Assembly: GCA_900767675.1 (NCBI GenBank)
Contig: CAAFZX010000040.1
Coordinates: 1-45,084 of the forward strand
Length of the DNA stretch: 45,084 nucleotides
Reading direction: 5' to 3'
Origin: an uncultured Collinsella sp.
GTDB taxonomy: Bacteria > Actinomycetota > Coriobacteriia > Coriobacteriales > Coriobacteriaceae
The position numbers and the translations under genes are program-made. The notes under the pieces were generated by a model that saw only the letters and a list, made by a program, of their open reading frames with translations, had not been told where the DNA came from and did no database searches. Shown piece by piece: positions 25,895 through 33,981 of this stretch; position 1 is the first letter of the stretch, and the number at the start of each line of letters is the position of its first letter.

Positions 25895-26746
25895 ATGCTC
25901 ACCAAGACGAAATACCTGCTTAAGAATAATAAGTTCGCATTAGCAGCAGCAATCGCAACCGTCTGTTATCTATTCTTCTCCTTCTATTACATTTTCCTTT
26001 TTAGTGATGGATCATTTGAAAATGGGTTCATTGACGCCATCGATTTAAATAACCTCTTCTCCGGCATGAGTGACATCGAACATCTTTCTGAAGTTGTGCT
26101 CTTGCCAATAACAGCCCTATTGGTTTTCGTCAAAATTGCTTGGCGCTTTGCCATGACGGCACTACCCGTTTTTCTCATCGGAGTTTACCTATTCACGAAG
26201 CATATAGGAAAGCAATCTGTTCTATACGCAGCTCTTGTCTCCATGGCGCTATCAGACATCATTATCTTGTTGCAATCCTCCCCGTTTTATCTCCTGCCAC
26301 TTGATCTTCTCACCATTGCCGTATATCTAATCGGCGTGAAATTCAGCGACAAAACCGAGCTAACCCCGGCTTTCTGTTTTAGCGCACTCGTTCTTATCGC
26401 CGGATTCTGCTGGGGACTCAAGCTGGCCCCTTTTGTCCAAGGAAATGCTGATCCAACATACAACGTAAGCGCGCTGCTCCAATACATTTCCCTTTGGACG
26501 TTGTTCTCCATGGCCCTCTTTATACAGAAGCCCATTAAATCTAAAAACGTCGTAAACGAGTCTGAGCAGGCAGAAATCACCGTTGCCGACGCCCCTCTGG
26601 CTTTAAATCATCCGCGCAACAGTCCTGCGCAAGTCCCCGTTGAGCAAACGATTGCCATGCTAAAAGAGCTCAAAACGCTTCTTGATGCAGGGGCAATCAC
26701 TCCCGAGGAATATGAGAGCTACAAGCGCCGCATTCTGAATCAATAG
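25895..26746 (+). CDS. Polytopic membrane protein with C-terminal SHOCT motif
   Basis: A 283-residue protein with about six hydrophobic segments in the first 210 residues, then a cytosolic tail ending in a SHOCT motif (TIAMLKELKTLLDAGAITPE, then YKRRIL). This closely echoes the N-terminal SHOCT of the preceding protein. I recognise no transporter or enzyme signature. The ATG at 25895, with AAGGGGTGG upstream and overlapping the previous stop, is preferred to the GTG at 25883. The matched SHOCT motifs suggest the two proteins assemble together or share a partner; this is inference. Confidence 0.82.
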   Translation: MLTKTKYLLKNNKFALAAAIATVCYLFFSFYYIFLFSDGSFENGFIDAIDLNNLFSGMSDIEHLSEVVLLPITALLVFVKIAWRFAMTALPVFLIGVYLFTKHIGKQSVLYAALVSMALSDIIILLQSSPFYLLPLDLLTIAVYLIGVKFSDKTELTPAFCFSALVLIAGFCWGLKLAPFVQGNADPTYNVSALLQYISLWTLFSMALFIQKPIKSKNVVNESEQAEITVADAPLALNHPRNSPAQVPVEQTIAMLKELKTLLDAGAITPEEYESYKRRILNQ

Positions 26747-26798
26747 CATTATTTACAAGAAAGCCCACTGGAGGCTCGATTCGTAAGGAGCAGTCCCA

Positions 26799-27329
26799 AT
26801 GCTCGATAAGTTTAAAAAGATGGATCTTCCGAAACAAGCTGCATGCGTAATGCTGTCCTCCGCCCTCTGCGCGTGCCTGATTGGTTATCTGGGCTCCGTT
26901 GGCTCAACTATTTCACCGTATGGCGCAAACCCCGATGTTCCGGAAATATCGTCTGTAATCTACAACGCAAACGGCTTTTCGGACAACACCTATGACTACG
27001 GCGACTATGACAGCGATTACGATTGCTATGAAATTAGCGACGAATATGGCGACAATGTCGCATCTCTGTATTACGACGACGATGGTTGCGATATCAAGCT
27101 CTACGTAGACGCAGATGAATACAATTGCGACGAAACCCTCGAGGAGCTCTCAAGCGCAATCATTCTTGCTTGTGACCCCACGGTCGGCACCCATACGGCA
27201 GCAAAAAAGATATTTAATGATTCTTTTTATACTGGTTGTATCCACAATGGAGTCACCTATAGAGCCGACGATGACAGCAGCGTTAACTATATCTTCGAGC
27301 TTAAGCTTGAAGATGATTCGGATGATTAG
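26799..27329 (+). CDS. Acidic Asp/Tyr-rich membrane-anchored protein, unknown function
   Basis: A 176-residue protein. A basic N-terminus (DKFKKMDLPK) is followed by one hydrophobic segment (about 13-37), then a very acidic, tyrosine-rich outside part (YDYGDYDSDYD, YYDDDG). Several cysteines (C83, C98, C109, C125, C144 approximately) could form disulfides. No lipobox is convincing. The ribosome site GTAAGGAG is good. It follows the SHOCT protein by 52 nt and ends the cassette. The acidic clusters could bind cations or a basic partner; no family is recognised. Confidence 0.78.
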   Translation: MLDKFKKMDLPKQAACVMLSSALCACLIGYLGSVGSTISPYGANPDVPEISSVIYNANGFSDNTYDYGDYDSDYDCYEISDEYGDNVASLYYDDDGCDIKLYVDADEYNCDETLEELSSAIILACDPTVGTHTAAKKIFNDSFYTGCIHNGVTYRADDDSSVNYIFELKLEDDSDD

Positions 27330-27384
27330 CTGAATAGCATCTGGCGCGCATTTCGCACCACAGACACCACCATTTCGTAAAGGA

Positions 27385-27414
27385 TTCACGGCCCGCTGTT
27401 TCGCAGGATATACT
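27385..27414 (+). promoter_or_regulatory. Candidate promoter of the D,D-carboxypeptidase gene
   Basis: TTCACG (27385-27390), 18 nt, TATACT (27409-27414), about 38 nt before the GTG start. Confidence 0.4.
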
Positions 27415-27451
27415 TGAACAAATATGCATCCATCGTCGAAAGCGAATAGCC

Positions 27452-28795
27452 GTGACTTCATATCCCTCCCGTATAACTGTCCGCCTTCATGCACTTGCCG
27501 CCGGCTTTGTCTGCGCTATCGCTCTTGCTGTCGGCATGCCCACCGTCGCCGGCGCCCAAGTGCTCATGACCGACAACGTTTGCGGCCAGACCGCCGACGC
27601 CCGCGGCATCACGACAGAAAACCCGCCCGATATCGAGGCAACGAATGCCCTTGTTATGGGCAAGGACGGCACCGTCTACTATGGACGCGGCGCCGATGAA
27701 CAGGTCAAGATTGCCTCGATCACCAAGGTCATGACCGCAATCCTGACCGTCGAAAACTGCAAGATGGACGAGAAGGTCACGGTGAGCAACGCTGCCGCCA
27801 CCGTAGGAAACTCGACTGCCGGCCTGCTCGAAGGCGACGAGCTCACCGTGGAGCAGGCACTGCGCGGCCTGATGATCCCCTCGGGCAACGACGCCGCCAT
27901 CGTACTTGCCGAGTACATAGGCAAAAAGATCGACCCCAAGACCAAGGACGCCGTGGCCACCTTTGTAAAGGCCATGAACGAGCGCGCTAAAAAGCTCGGC
28001 TGCACCGGCACGGTCTTTGAGAACCCACACGGTCTGGACTTTGATGAGTGGGCCGGCGATATGCACTCAACCGCACATGATGTGGCGCTGATGATGCGGG
28101 AGGCAATGAAGAACGACACGTTCCGCGAAGTCGTGGCGAGCGAGGACTCCTGGATCGAGGTCACAGGCGCCGACGGTTCCGACCATTCGCATTCCATGGA
28201 TACACACAACATTTTGCTCGGTCAGGACGGCAACATTGGCGGCAAGACCGGCACCACCGACGACGCGGGCTATTGCTTTACGAGTGCCTACAACCGCGAC
28301 GGCGACGAGATCTACACCGTTATTTTGAACTCCACCACCACCGACCAGCGCTTTACCGATACCGCCACCCTTGCCAACTGGTACTACGGCCACAAGGTCA
28401 CGGTCGCGATCGCCAACACGCAGGAGAAGACCGCCAACGGCAACCCGCTCATGGCGCGCATTAGCCAGACAGATTGGACGGACAAGACGATCGACGCCAC
28501 ACTCGCCGACCCCGCCGCACAGGCAACGGTGTTCTCACTCGCCGGCGAAGTGACCGAAAAGGTTAGCTACGATGATCTTTCGGGCACGGTGCATGTTGGC
28601 GATAAGGTGGGCAGCGTTACGCTTAAGCAGGACGGCACCAAGATTGCCGTCATGGACCTGGTTGCCGACGAGGAAGGAACGGGGCCCAATCCCATCGAGT
28701 GGCTGCTCGTGAAGCTCGACCGCCTGGGCCGCCGCATCGACAACCGGCCGCTCACAGCCGAGAGCGAGACCGTAGCCAAGGCTCCCGAGGTGTAG
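27452..28795 (+). CDS. dacA: D-alanyl-D-alanine carboxypeptidase (S11, DacA/PBP5-like)
   Basis: Removes the terminal D-Ala from peptidoglycan pentapeptides outside the membrane. Of 447 residues, a signal peptide (about 1-35, cut after AGA) is followed by the penicillin-binding fold with S89-I-T-K92, S144-G-N146 and K265-T-G. A PBP5-like beta domain spans about 320-415, and an amphipathic C-terminal segment (IEWLLVKLDRLGRR) probably lies on the membrane. The GTG start gives the complete signal peptide, although its ribosome site is weak. It is a single gene with its own terminator. Confidence 0.93.
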   Translation: MTSYPSRITVRLHALAAGFVCAIALAVGMPTVAGAQVLMTDNVCGQTADARGITTENPPDIEATNALVMGKDGTVYYGRGADEQVKIASITKVMTAILTVENCKMDEKVTVSNAAATVGNSTAGLLEGDELTVEQALRGLMIPSGNDAAIVLAEYIGKKIDPKTKDAVATFVKAMNERAKKLGCTGTVFENPHGLDFDEWAGDMHSTAHDVALMMREAMKNDTFREVVASEDSWIEVTGADGSDHSHSMDTHNILLGQDGNIGGKTGTTDDAGYCFTSAYNRDGDEIYTVILNSTTTDQRFTDTATLANWYYGHKVTVAIANTQEKTANGNPLMARISQTDWTDKTIDATLADPAAQATVFSLAGEVTEKVSYDDLSGTVHVGDKVGSVTLKQDGTKIAVMDLVADEEGTGPNPIEWLLVKLDRLGRRIDNRPLTAESETVAKAPEV

Positions 28796-28821
28796 GGCCA
28801 AAGCGTTATCACATCGAACCA

Positions 28822-28853
28822 AATGAGGCGTCCAACGGAGCGCCTCATTTTTT
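28822..28853 (+). terminator. Rho-independent terminator of dacA
   Basis: ATGAGGCG pairs with CGCCTCAT across a 10-nt loop, followed by TTTTTT; it lies 26 nt after the stop codon. Confidence 0.9.
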
Positions 28854-28855
28854 GA

Positions 28856-28872
28856 GGTTCGAATCCCCAGCT
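28856..28872 (+). repeat. tRNA-Ser T-arm fragment in opposite orientation
   Basis: The 17 nt matching the T-loop and 3' T-stem/acceptor junction of the neighbouring tRNA-Ser (GGTTCGAATCCCCAGCT) occur here on the plus strand, just beyond that gene's terminator. The rest of the tRNA is absent. It parallels fragments at 33362, 33916, 38898 and 45002. Confidence 0.65.
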
Positions 28873-28885
28873 AACGTGGATCAAC

Positions 28886-28912
28886 TAAAAAAGGGTCCCT
28901 TTCGGAACCCTT
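28886..28912 (-). terminator. Terminator of tRNA-Ser
   Basis: On the minus strand AAGGGTTCC-GAAA-GGGACCCTT is followed by TTTT, 15 nt after the CCA end. Confidence 0.8.
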
Positions 28913-28926
28913 CTTTAAAGTCATAC

Positions 28927-29017
28927 TGGCGGAGAGCTGGGGATTCGAACCCCAGATGCCCTTTTGGGGCATACTCGCTTAGCAGGCGAGCACCTTCGGC
29001 CTCTCGGTCAGCTCTCC
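28927..29017 (-). tRNA. tRNA-Ser(GCT)
   Basis: On the minus strand the 91-nt gene has a GGAGAGC/GCTCTCC acceptor stem, a long variable arm (TGCCCCAAAAGGGCA), anticodon GCT in the loop CTGCTAA, T-arm GGGGTTCGAATCCCC, discriminator G and an encoded CCA. It reads AGC/AGU codons. Confidence 0.95.
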
Positions 29018-29111
29018 GTAACAGCCGTTCTATAGTAACCAAACAGTCGAAGATGGGCAAGTGGAAATTTTGGAGCGATTCCAATTTGCCAGTAGACGTC
29101 TCAGCCAATCA

Positions 29112-29166
29112 TCTCAATCTGTAACAGTTACAGGCCGAATCTTCGTCCAGATGTTACAGATTGAGA
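29112..29166. repeat. 15-bp perfect inverted repeat downstream of the AAA+ ATPase
   Basis: TCTCAATCTGTAACA (29112-29126) and its exact complement (29152-29166) flank a 25-nt loop; the left arm overlaps a second palindrome, CTGTAACAGTTACAG. It lies between the ATPase stop and tRNA-Ser and may act as a terminator without a T-run or as a recombination scar. Confidence 0.55.
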
Positions 29167-29215
29167 CAAAGATACGGGGCAACCCCAGCGGCGGCGTCGA
29201 TGCCTCCAGTCTTTA

Positions 29216-30298
29216 TTAGTCCGCTCGAACGGTCTCCAACAGATAATCGCGCATGTACGGAATTGCAAACGAAACACAGCCGTAGCCAGCAGGCTCAATC
29301 AGTCCCGTATCGATCAAACGTTTGCGATACGACCCGACTTTATTCGCCGGCAATCCCATCTTTTTGGCAATATCACCGTTCGTAATCTCGCCGCCTTCGC
29401 ATTGCGCCATCGCCGCGAGATATTGAAACTGCCGCTCCGACACCCTGCGCAGCGCGGGGGCAATCACCATGGCATTGAAACTATCAAGAGCCGCCTGGAC
29501 ACCCTTGCGAGCCGCCTCTTCACTCACGCTCTCCGACCCGCTGCGCGCAGCAACCTGCCAAGCGTAATATCCGACCAACTGGACCATAAAGGGATAGCCT
29601 GCCGAAGCCTTTGTCAAAAGCTCAGCAACGCCTTCGTCGAGTTCCTTGCCCGCACGCCTCATCGTATCCTCAAACGATCCGCCGACTTCAAAATCTGAAA
29701 GCCGCGTGAGTTCGATATGCTTCGCCCTCTGAAGGAACGTCAACGTATCATCCACCACCACGCCATCCACAGAGGTTGGCAAACCAGCGAATGCAAAGGC
29801 GACATTCGCCCCTTGGCGAATCAAGAGCTGCATTTCATTACCCAGCTCGCGCATTTCCTCAGTTGAGGCGTCCTGAATCTCATCGAGTGTGATGAGCAAA
29901 CCACCTCGCTTCGCGGCATCGTACATCGCCTCGCCCAGATGAGAGGCTGACTTCGACAGCTCCACGGAGCCAAGGCTGACTCCTAAAATCGATGGGGAAA
30001 TCGACATTGATGCAAGACGAACATTTCGCTGCAGAGCCTCGAGAATTCTGTCGCAAAAACCGGCATTTGAGGCGACGTCGACAACCTCGAATCCTTTTTT
30101 GCGCGCAAGATCGCCCAATGCGTTGAGGAGCACCGTTTTACCCGTGCCTCGGACACCCGAGATGCGCATGAGTCGATCGGGGGCACCAGGGCCATTCTCA
30201 AGAGCCTCGGCAAAGTCATCCAAAACAGCGTCGCGTCCGATAAGCTCAGGTGGATTCATGCCCGCTGTTGGCTTAAAGGGATTAATAGCTTTTGACAT
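29216..30298 (-). CDS. AAA+ ATPase with C-terminal winged helix (ORC/MNS-like)
   Basis: A 360-residue P-loop ATPase. Residues ~20-30 read PPELIGRDAVLDDF, followed by Walker A GVRGTGKT, Walker B LLITLDEIQD, a sensor-1-like FAFAGLP, a helical lid (SAGYPFMVQLVGYYAWQ) and a C-terminal winged helix (NGDIAKKMGLPANKVGSYRKRLIDTGLIE). The architecture resembles archaeal-type ATPases and the ORC/Cdc6 group. Stand-alone bacterial members are widespread and mostly uncharacterised. The start at 30298 has GAGGAGG four bases upstream; the open frame continues through the repeat array, which is not coding. The gene stands alone behind three 19-bp tandem repeats. Confidence 0.85.
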   Translation of the reverse strand: MSKAINPFKPTAGMNPPELIGRDAVLDDFAEALENGPGAPDRLMRISGVRGTGKTVLLNALGDLARKKGFEVVDVASNAGFCDRILEALQRNVRLASMSISPSILGVSLGSVELSKSASHLGEAMYDAAKRGGLLITLDEIQDASTEEMRELGNEMQLLIRQGANVAFAFAGLPTSVDGVVVDDTLTFLQRAKHIELTRLSDFEVGGSFEDTMRRAGKELDEGVAELLTKASAGYPFMVQLVGYYAWQVAARSGSESVSEEAARKGVQAALDSFNAMVIAPALRRVSERQFQYLAAMAQCEGGEITNGDIAKKMGLPANKVGSYRKRLIDTGLIEPAGYGCVSFAIPYMRDYLLETVRAD

Positions 30299-30316
30299 TC
30301 GACCTCCTCTGCCAGT

Positions 30317-30373
30317 TTTAACAACTTTAACAAAGTTTAGCAACTTTAGCAGAGTTTAACAGTTTTAGCAGGC
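30317..30373. repeat. Three 19-bp tandem repeats (six TTTA(A/G)CA half-sites) before the ATPase
   Basis: The units begin at 30317, 30336 and 30355. Each holds two TTTA(A/G)CA-like motifs 9 nt apart, so the half-sites recur every 9 or 10 nt on one face of the helix. The array begins about 9 nt upstream of the ribosome site and so covers the leader and probable promoter. It looks like an iteron-type operator, possibly bound by the ATPase itself. Confidence 0.75.
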
Positions 30374-30480
30374 TGAGCGATTTTACGTCCGCATCGGTCT
30401 TGTCAGGCCTTCTCACCTGGACCGATACAGATACTTACGTTCAAATTAGCGACAATCCCGCTCGCTATAGTAATTCACAT

Positions 30481-30520
30481 CTTAATTCGTTATACCTTAA
30501 TTCGTTATACCTTATCTATG
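30481..30520. repeat. 15-bp tandem repeat, 2.5 copies
   Basis: CTTAATTCGTTATAC occurs at 30481-30495 and 30496-30510, followed by a partial CTTATCTATG. The AT-rich stretch lies between the TPR gene and the ATPase. No gene is visible in 30374-30619. Confidence 0.7.
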
Positions 30521-30619
30521 CACAGGCGACGCAAATACCACCGGCCCCAACAGCCCTCCGATTTGCTCAACATACCGTACAAACGAGATGCTAAGCGCGG
30601 CGTAGCCCCTCTATACCCC

Positions 30620-33061
30620 CTACCCCAGCGAGCGGTTGAGGGAGCCGAGTTCATCGTTGCCCATGGTGCGCCACATTTGATAGATGCAGCCGCGCGCCAA
30701 GAAAAAGAAGCCGTTATCGACGAGTTGCACGGCGGCATCCGCGAGTTGATTGGTCACGGCGGGCACCGGCGGCAGCTCAAGACCTGCCTTGCGGATGGTC
30801 TCGACAGCCTCCTCAAACGCGGGCGGTTTGATGATGCCCATCTCGTTCATAAGGCCCTGCATTTCCTCCTGCGCACTGCCGCCCGACTCCTCGCCGCGCG
30901 GCACCAGGCGATAACATGCCAGCGCCAGCTCGAGCTGGTCGCAGTTCCAGTAGGCGAATGCCAGGCGATAGAACAGGTAACCGATCGAAGGCCGGTCGCT
31001 GGCGATGCGCAGGCCGTGGCGCGCTACCTCGATAATCTCGTCATAGCGCTCCAGGCGTGCTAGCACGTTGATCAGAGCAAAGTGAGACTGCATGGACGAG
31101 CGCGCCAAATCGTAGAGACGACGCACCTCGGGCAGCGCACGCTCAAAGTCCTCTTGTTCGGCGTAAAAGCTGCAGATCTCGTGCTGGGCAAAATACAGCG
31201 CATCGGGGGCGCGAAGGATACGCACGGAACGGTCCTCCTCCATCACCGGCAGCACCATGCGCACCAGCTGGTTGTCGCAGAACTGGGTCTGCACCGGGCC
31301 CGTCGCCAAAAGCTCAGCAACAGTACACTTGGCTTCCAGCTCCTCGACAAGGCGAGAAAAGCCCTCGAAAGCACCAGCTCGGTCAACTTTGGATTGCTCA
31401 CGCAGCTCAACGACACGGGCGACATACGGATCGTCGTCCTCTTCCATGACCTCCAGCTCATCCGCCGTGTCGGCAAGCAACAGGTCACGCAACGCCGGTG
31501 GCAGCTTACGATGGTCATCGCGCGGGCGAGCATGGACCTCCGTAGACTCAACCATGCCCGGCGCACCTGCCTCATATGCCTCGAGCAAGCACTTGCAGGG
31601 CATGTCGTCCATGTCCATGCTCTCAAGATCCTTGGCGACAGAAACGCAATCGGCCAGATAGGCCGCACGGCCAAAGGAGTACGTTTTAACAACGCGCTCG
31701 CCCTGCTCGCCGTCGGGAGCCGCAATCTGCACGTAGCAGTGCGTGATGCGAGCGCCCGAAGCAAAGCAAGCTGCCGCGAGTGTAAGCGCGATACGCGCAT
31801 CGTGCTCAGTGGCCCATGCTGCGCGCTTAGGCTCATCTACCTCGCGCCAGGCGTCATCTTGAGCATCGTATTCGCGCTGCGGCATAGCATCGACAACCGT
31901 GCGGCCAAATCGCACCAGCATGATGCCCTCGGCGACGTTCGCTCGATAGGTGTAGTCGAGCCGCGTGACCACGTTGAGCGCTTCTACGATTCGTGCAAAG
32001 CGGGTGCGAACGTCCCACTCGCCACCCGGCTGGCACGCAACCGTCCCCGGCTTGGCCCACGGGTTGTCATTCGACAGCGTTTCGAGCAAGCGAGGAACGT
32101 CGTTTGTCGTCTTGCTGATATGCCATAGGTCAAAGAGCGAGCAACCCTCAAAGCTTGGCGACGAGGCAACGGGGCCCAACCCTGCCCCAATACGCTCAAG
32201 AATGCCCGATAGGCGGTTCAGGCGGCACTCGACGGCAAGCAGGGTATCGATCTCGTCCTGGTCCAGCAGGCTACGGTCAAAATTGAGATAGAAGAGCCTC
32301 GAGCGATCGATGCGCGCCAGGCTCATTTCGGTTTTGGCCGCGATGGTGCGCAGGCGAGGCAGATTGACTTCGCCCATCAAAGCGGCGGCATAGCGCTCAA
32401 TGCCACTTGGATTATCTGTATGGTCAATGCGGTAGAGCAACGTTTCGATTGCATCGGGCAGCGACGTGGAATCAAAACCCAGCAGTACCTCAACCGGCTC
32501 GGGGAGTTTTACAAGCTTGATCTTGTCGACGGCATTTTTCATGCCCTCGTCGAGGCCGTCACCGTCCGCCGTGCCTGAGACAGCGTTTTCAAAATCGGCG
32601 AATATCACGTAGCGCAGGAACATCGAGGCCATGAACTCACCGTAGCGAAGGCTACGCGTCGAATTCCACGTCTCGCGATCGGATTGTTCGCGCATGGTGC
32701 CTTCGGGAGAGCCGATGACTCGCGCCCGGGAGTGCATCGTCCCATCGGTACCCCTGACCGCAATCTCACCGATGCTGGAATCGGACTCGTCGAGAATCAA
32801 TTGCATGTCGGGATCGTCGGGCAGCGACACCTCGTTAACGGGACGGTCCACCTTATAGACCTCACCCGAAACGCTCACGTAGCCCAAAAGCGACACATGG
32901 CTTTTGCCAACGAATTCGACGACATAGCATGATTCATGCGGGTCCTCGCCAAAGAGCTTCCAAACCACGCCATACGAGCGTCCCGCAGGCTGCTCGGGCA
33001 TGGCCGGAAAGCGCTTTTTGGAATCAAGAAACCTGAGCTTATATGTCGGACGCTCTGCCAC
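30620..33061 (-). CDS. Large protein of unknown function with C-terminal TPR-like repeats
   Basis: An 813-residue, soluble, acidic protein with no signal peptide. I do not recognise a family for residues 1-600. The part after ~640 has helical pairs typical of tetratricopeptide repeats (EICSFYAEQEDFERALPEVRRL, LINVLARLERYDEIIEVA, FAYWNCDQLELALACYRLVP), cited here as segments of the repeat region. It ends in a helix-rich segment (VQLVDNGFFFLARGCIYQMW). The GTG start has AGGGTG seven bases upstream. The gene appears to be transcribed alone. A scaffold role is possible from the TPRs; nothing else can be said. Confidence 0.85.
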   Translation of the reverse strand: MAERPTYKLRFLDSKKRFPAMPEQPAGRSYGVVWKLFGEDPHESCYVVEFVGKSHVSLLGYVSVSGEVYKVDRPVNEVSLPDDPDMQLILDESDSSIGEIAVRGTDGTMHSRARVIGSPEGTMREQSDRETWNSTRSLRYGEFMASMFLRYVIFADFENAVSGTADGDGLDEGMKNAVDKIKLVKLPEPVEVLLGFDSTSLPDAIETLLYRIDHTDNPSGIERYAAALMGEVNLPRLRTIAAKTEMSLARIDRSRLFYLNFDRSLLDQDEIDTLLAVECRLNRLSGILERIGAGLGPVASSPSFEGCSLFDLWHISKTTNDVPRLLETLSNDNPWAKPGTVACQPGGEWDVRTRFARIVEALNVVTRLDYTYRANVAEGIMLVRFGRTVVDAMPQREYDAQDDAWREVDEPKRAAWATEHDARIALTLAAACFASGARITHCYVQIAAPDGEQGERVVKTYSFGRAAYLADCVSVAKDLESMDMDDMPCKCLLEAYEAGAPGMVESTEVHARPRDDHRKLPPALRDLLLADTADELEVMEEDDDPYVARVVELREQSKVDRAGAFEGFSRLVEELEAKCTVAELLATGPVQTQFCDNQLVRMVLPVMEEDRSVRILRAPDALYFAQHEICSFYAEQEDFERALPEVRRLYDLARSSMQSHFALINVLARLERYDEIIEVARHGLRIASDRPSIGYLFYRLAFAYWNCDQLELALACYRLVPRGEESGGSAQEEMQGLMNEMGIIKPPAFEEAVETIRKAGLELPPVPAVTNQLADAAVQLVDNGFFFLARGCIYQMWRTMGNDELGSLNRSLG

Positions 33062-33169
33062 GAAATATCACCCTGATCGGTCGTCTAAAGAAAGAGCGCA
33101 CCACGGGCTCACCGAGGCGCATACTCGAAATCTTACACGAGTCGATGGGAAATAGTCCCCATTGACCGA

Positions 33170-33386
33170 GGTTCGAATCCATGCAGCGTCTGCCTAAAAG
33201 AAAAGCCCCCGTTGCCGGAGGCTTTCAATTTCAATTGGTGCGGCGTATAGGATTCCGCGTATCCGCTTGCGCGGATTCGCACCGGCTTCGCCCGCCTGCC
33301 GGCGGACTCGCCCGCGGGCTAAAAATGCTCCGCGTTTTCTTGACGCCCGCGCCTCGACCGAGGTTCGAATCCACGCAGTGTTTACG
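33170..33386. repeat. tRNA-associated mosaic repeat, Arg unit A
   Basis: The order is a T-arm fragment GGTTCGAATCC (33170-33180), a terminator-like hairpin (33195-33226) and a 20-nt copy of the tRNA-Arg 3' end including CCA (33236-33255). A GC-rich core of about 100 nt containing the 34-nt block that starts near 33279 follows, then a second T-arm fragment (33362-33372). The terminator-plus-3'-end block is repeated 192 nt further on as part of the real tRNA-Arg gene 1. Conceptual reading frames through it have no ribosome site. Confidence 0.75.
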
Positions 33387-33389
33387 TAA

Positions 33390-33416
33390 AAGAAAAGCCC
33401 CCGTTGCCGGGAGCTT
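33390..33416 (-). terminator. Terminator of tRNA-Arg gene 1
   Basis: On the minus strand AGCTCCCG-GCAA-CGGGGGCT is followed by TTTCTTTT. Confidence 0.85.
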
Positions 33417-33426
33417 TAATCTCAAA

Positions 33427-33503
33427 TGGTGCGGCGTATAGGATTCGAACCTATGACGTTCTGATTCGTAGTCAGACCCTCTATCCAGCTGAGGTAACGC
33501 CGC
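33427..33503 (-). tRNA. tRNA-Arg(ACG), copy 1
   Basis: A 77-nt cloverleaf on the minus strand: acceptor GCGGCGT/ACGCCGC, anticodon ACG in CTACGAA, T-arm TAGGTTCGAATCCTA and encoded CCA. Wobble A34 is normally converted to inosine to read CGN codons. Identical to copies 2 and 3. Confidence 0.97.
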
Positions 33504-33515
33504 GACTTGTTGATT

Positions 33516-33544
33516 ATTATGCACATGGACTGAATAATGGTCAA
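33516..33544 (-). promoter_or_regulatory. Promoter of tRNA-Arg copy 1
   Basis: TTGACC, 17 nt, CATAAT on the minus strand, 12 nt upstream of the mature 5' end. Confidence 0.8.
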
Positions 33545-33626
33545 GCGTATTTTCAAAAAAAATTATCGAATTTGATTTTTACTCATTTGGGGCACTTGGC
33601 GCGATCTTCGGTGCATCGCGATATAA

Positions 33627-33651
33627 GAAAAGCCCCCGTTGCCGGGAGCTT
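33627..33651 (-). terminator. Terminator of tRNA-Arg copy 2
   Basis: Same AGCTCCCG-GCAA-CGGGGGCT stem as copy 1, followed by TTTCTTAT. Confidence 0.85.
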
Positions 33652-33661
33652 CAAAATCAAT

Positions 33662-33738
33662 TGGTGCGGCGTATAGGATTCGAACCTATGACGTTCTGAT
33701 TCGTAGTCAGACCCTCTATCCAGCTGAGGTAACGCCGC
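33662..33738 (-). tRNA. tRNA-Arg(ACG), copy 2
   Basis: Identical in all 77 nt to copy 1, with encoded CCA. It is the only one of the three without a T-arm fragment beyond its terminator. Confidence 0.97.
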
Positions 33739-33750
33739 AACGCACGGATT

Positions 33751-33779
33751 ATTATGCACGTGAGCCCTCGATGGGTCAA
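33751..33779 (-). promoter_or_regulatory. Promoter of tRNA-Arg copy 2
   Basis: TTGACC, 17 nt, CATAAT on the minus strand. The -10 region (GTGCATAATAATC) is shared with copy 1, showing that promoter and gene were duplicated together. Confidence 0.8.
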
Positions 33780-33821
33780 GCAACAATTTGGAAAATTTTT
33801 ACGAAGCGCTGATTAAGTTGC

Positions 33822-33945
33822 CGTGCGGATACGCACCGGCTTCGCCCGCCTGCCGGCGGACTCGCCCGCTCGCTACGGACGCTCCGCGTCCGCTTCACGC
33901 TCGCGCCTCGACCGAGGTTCGAATCCATGCGGCGTCTGCCTAAAA
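33822..33945. repeat. tRNA-associated mosaic repeat, Arg unit B (left end lost)
   Basis: It contains the same 34-nt core block as units A and C (from about 33832), a diverged right half, and the T-arm fragment GGTTCGAATCC (33916-33926). The terminator of tRNA-Arg copy 3 follows. No second copy of the tRNA 3' end is found at its left side. Confidence 0.7.
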
Positions 33946-33972
33946 GAAAAGCCCCCGTTGCCGGAGGCTTTC
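33945..33972 (-). terminator. Terminator of tRNA-Arg copy 3
   Basis: On the minus strand AGCCTCCG-GCAA-CGGGGGCT is followed by TTTTCTTTT. Confidence 0.85.
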
Positions 33973-33981
33973 AATTTCAAT

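Noticed and set aside
30317..30373. Possible CRISPR array
   Set aside because: The 19-bp repeats are directly adjacent with no unique spacers and no cas genes are nearby; this is an operator-like array.
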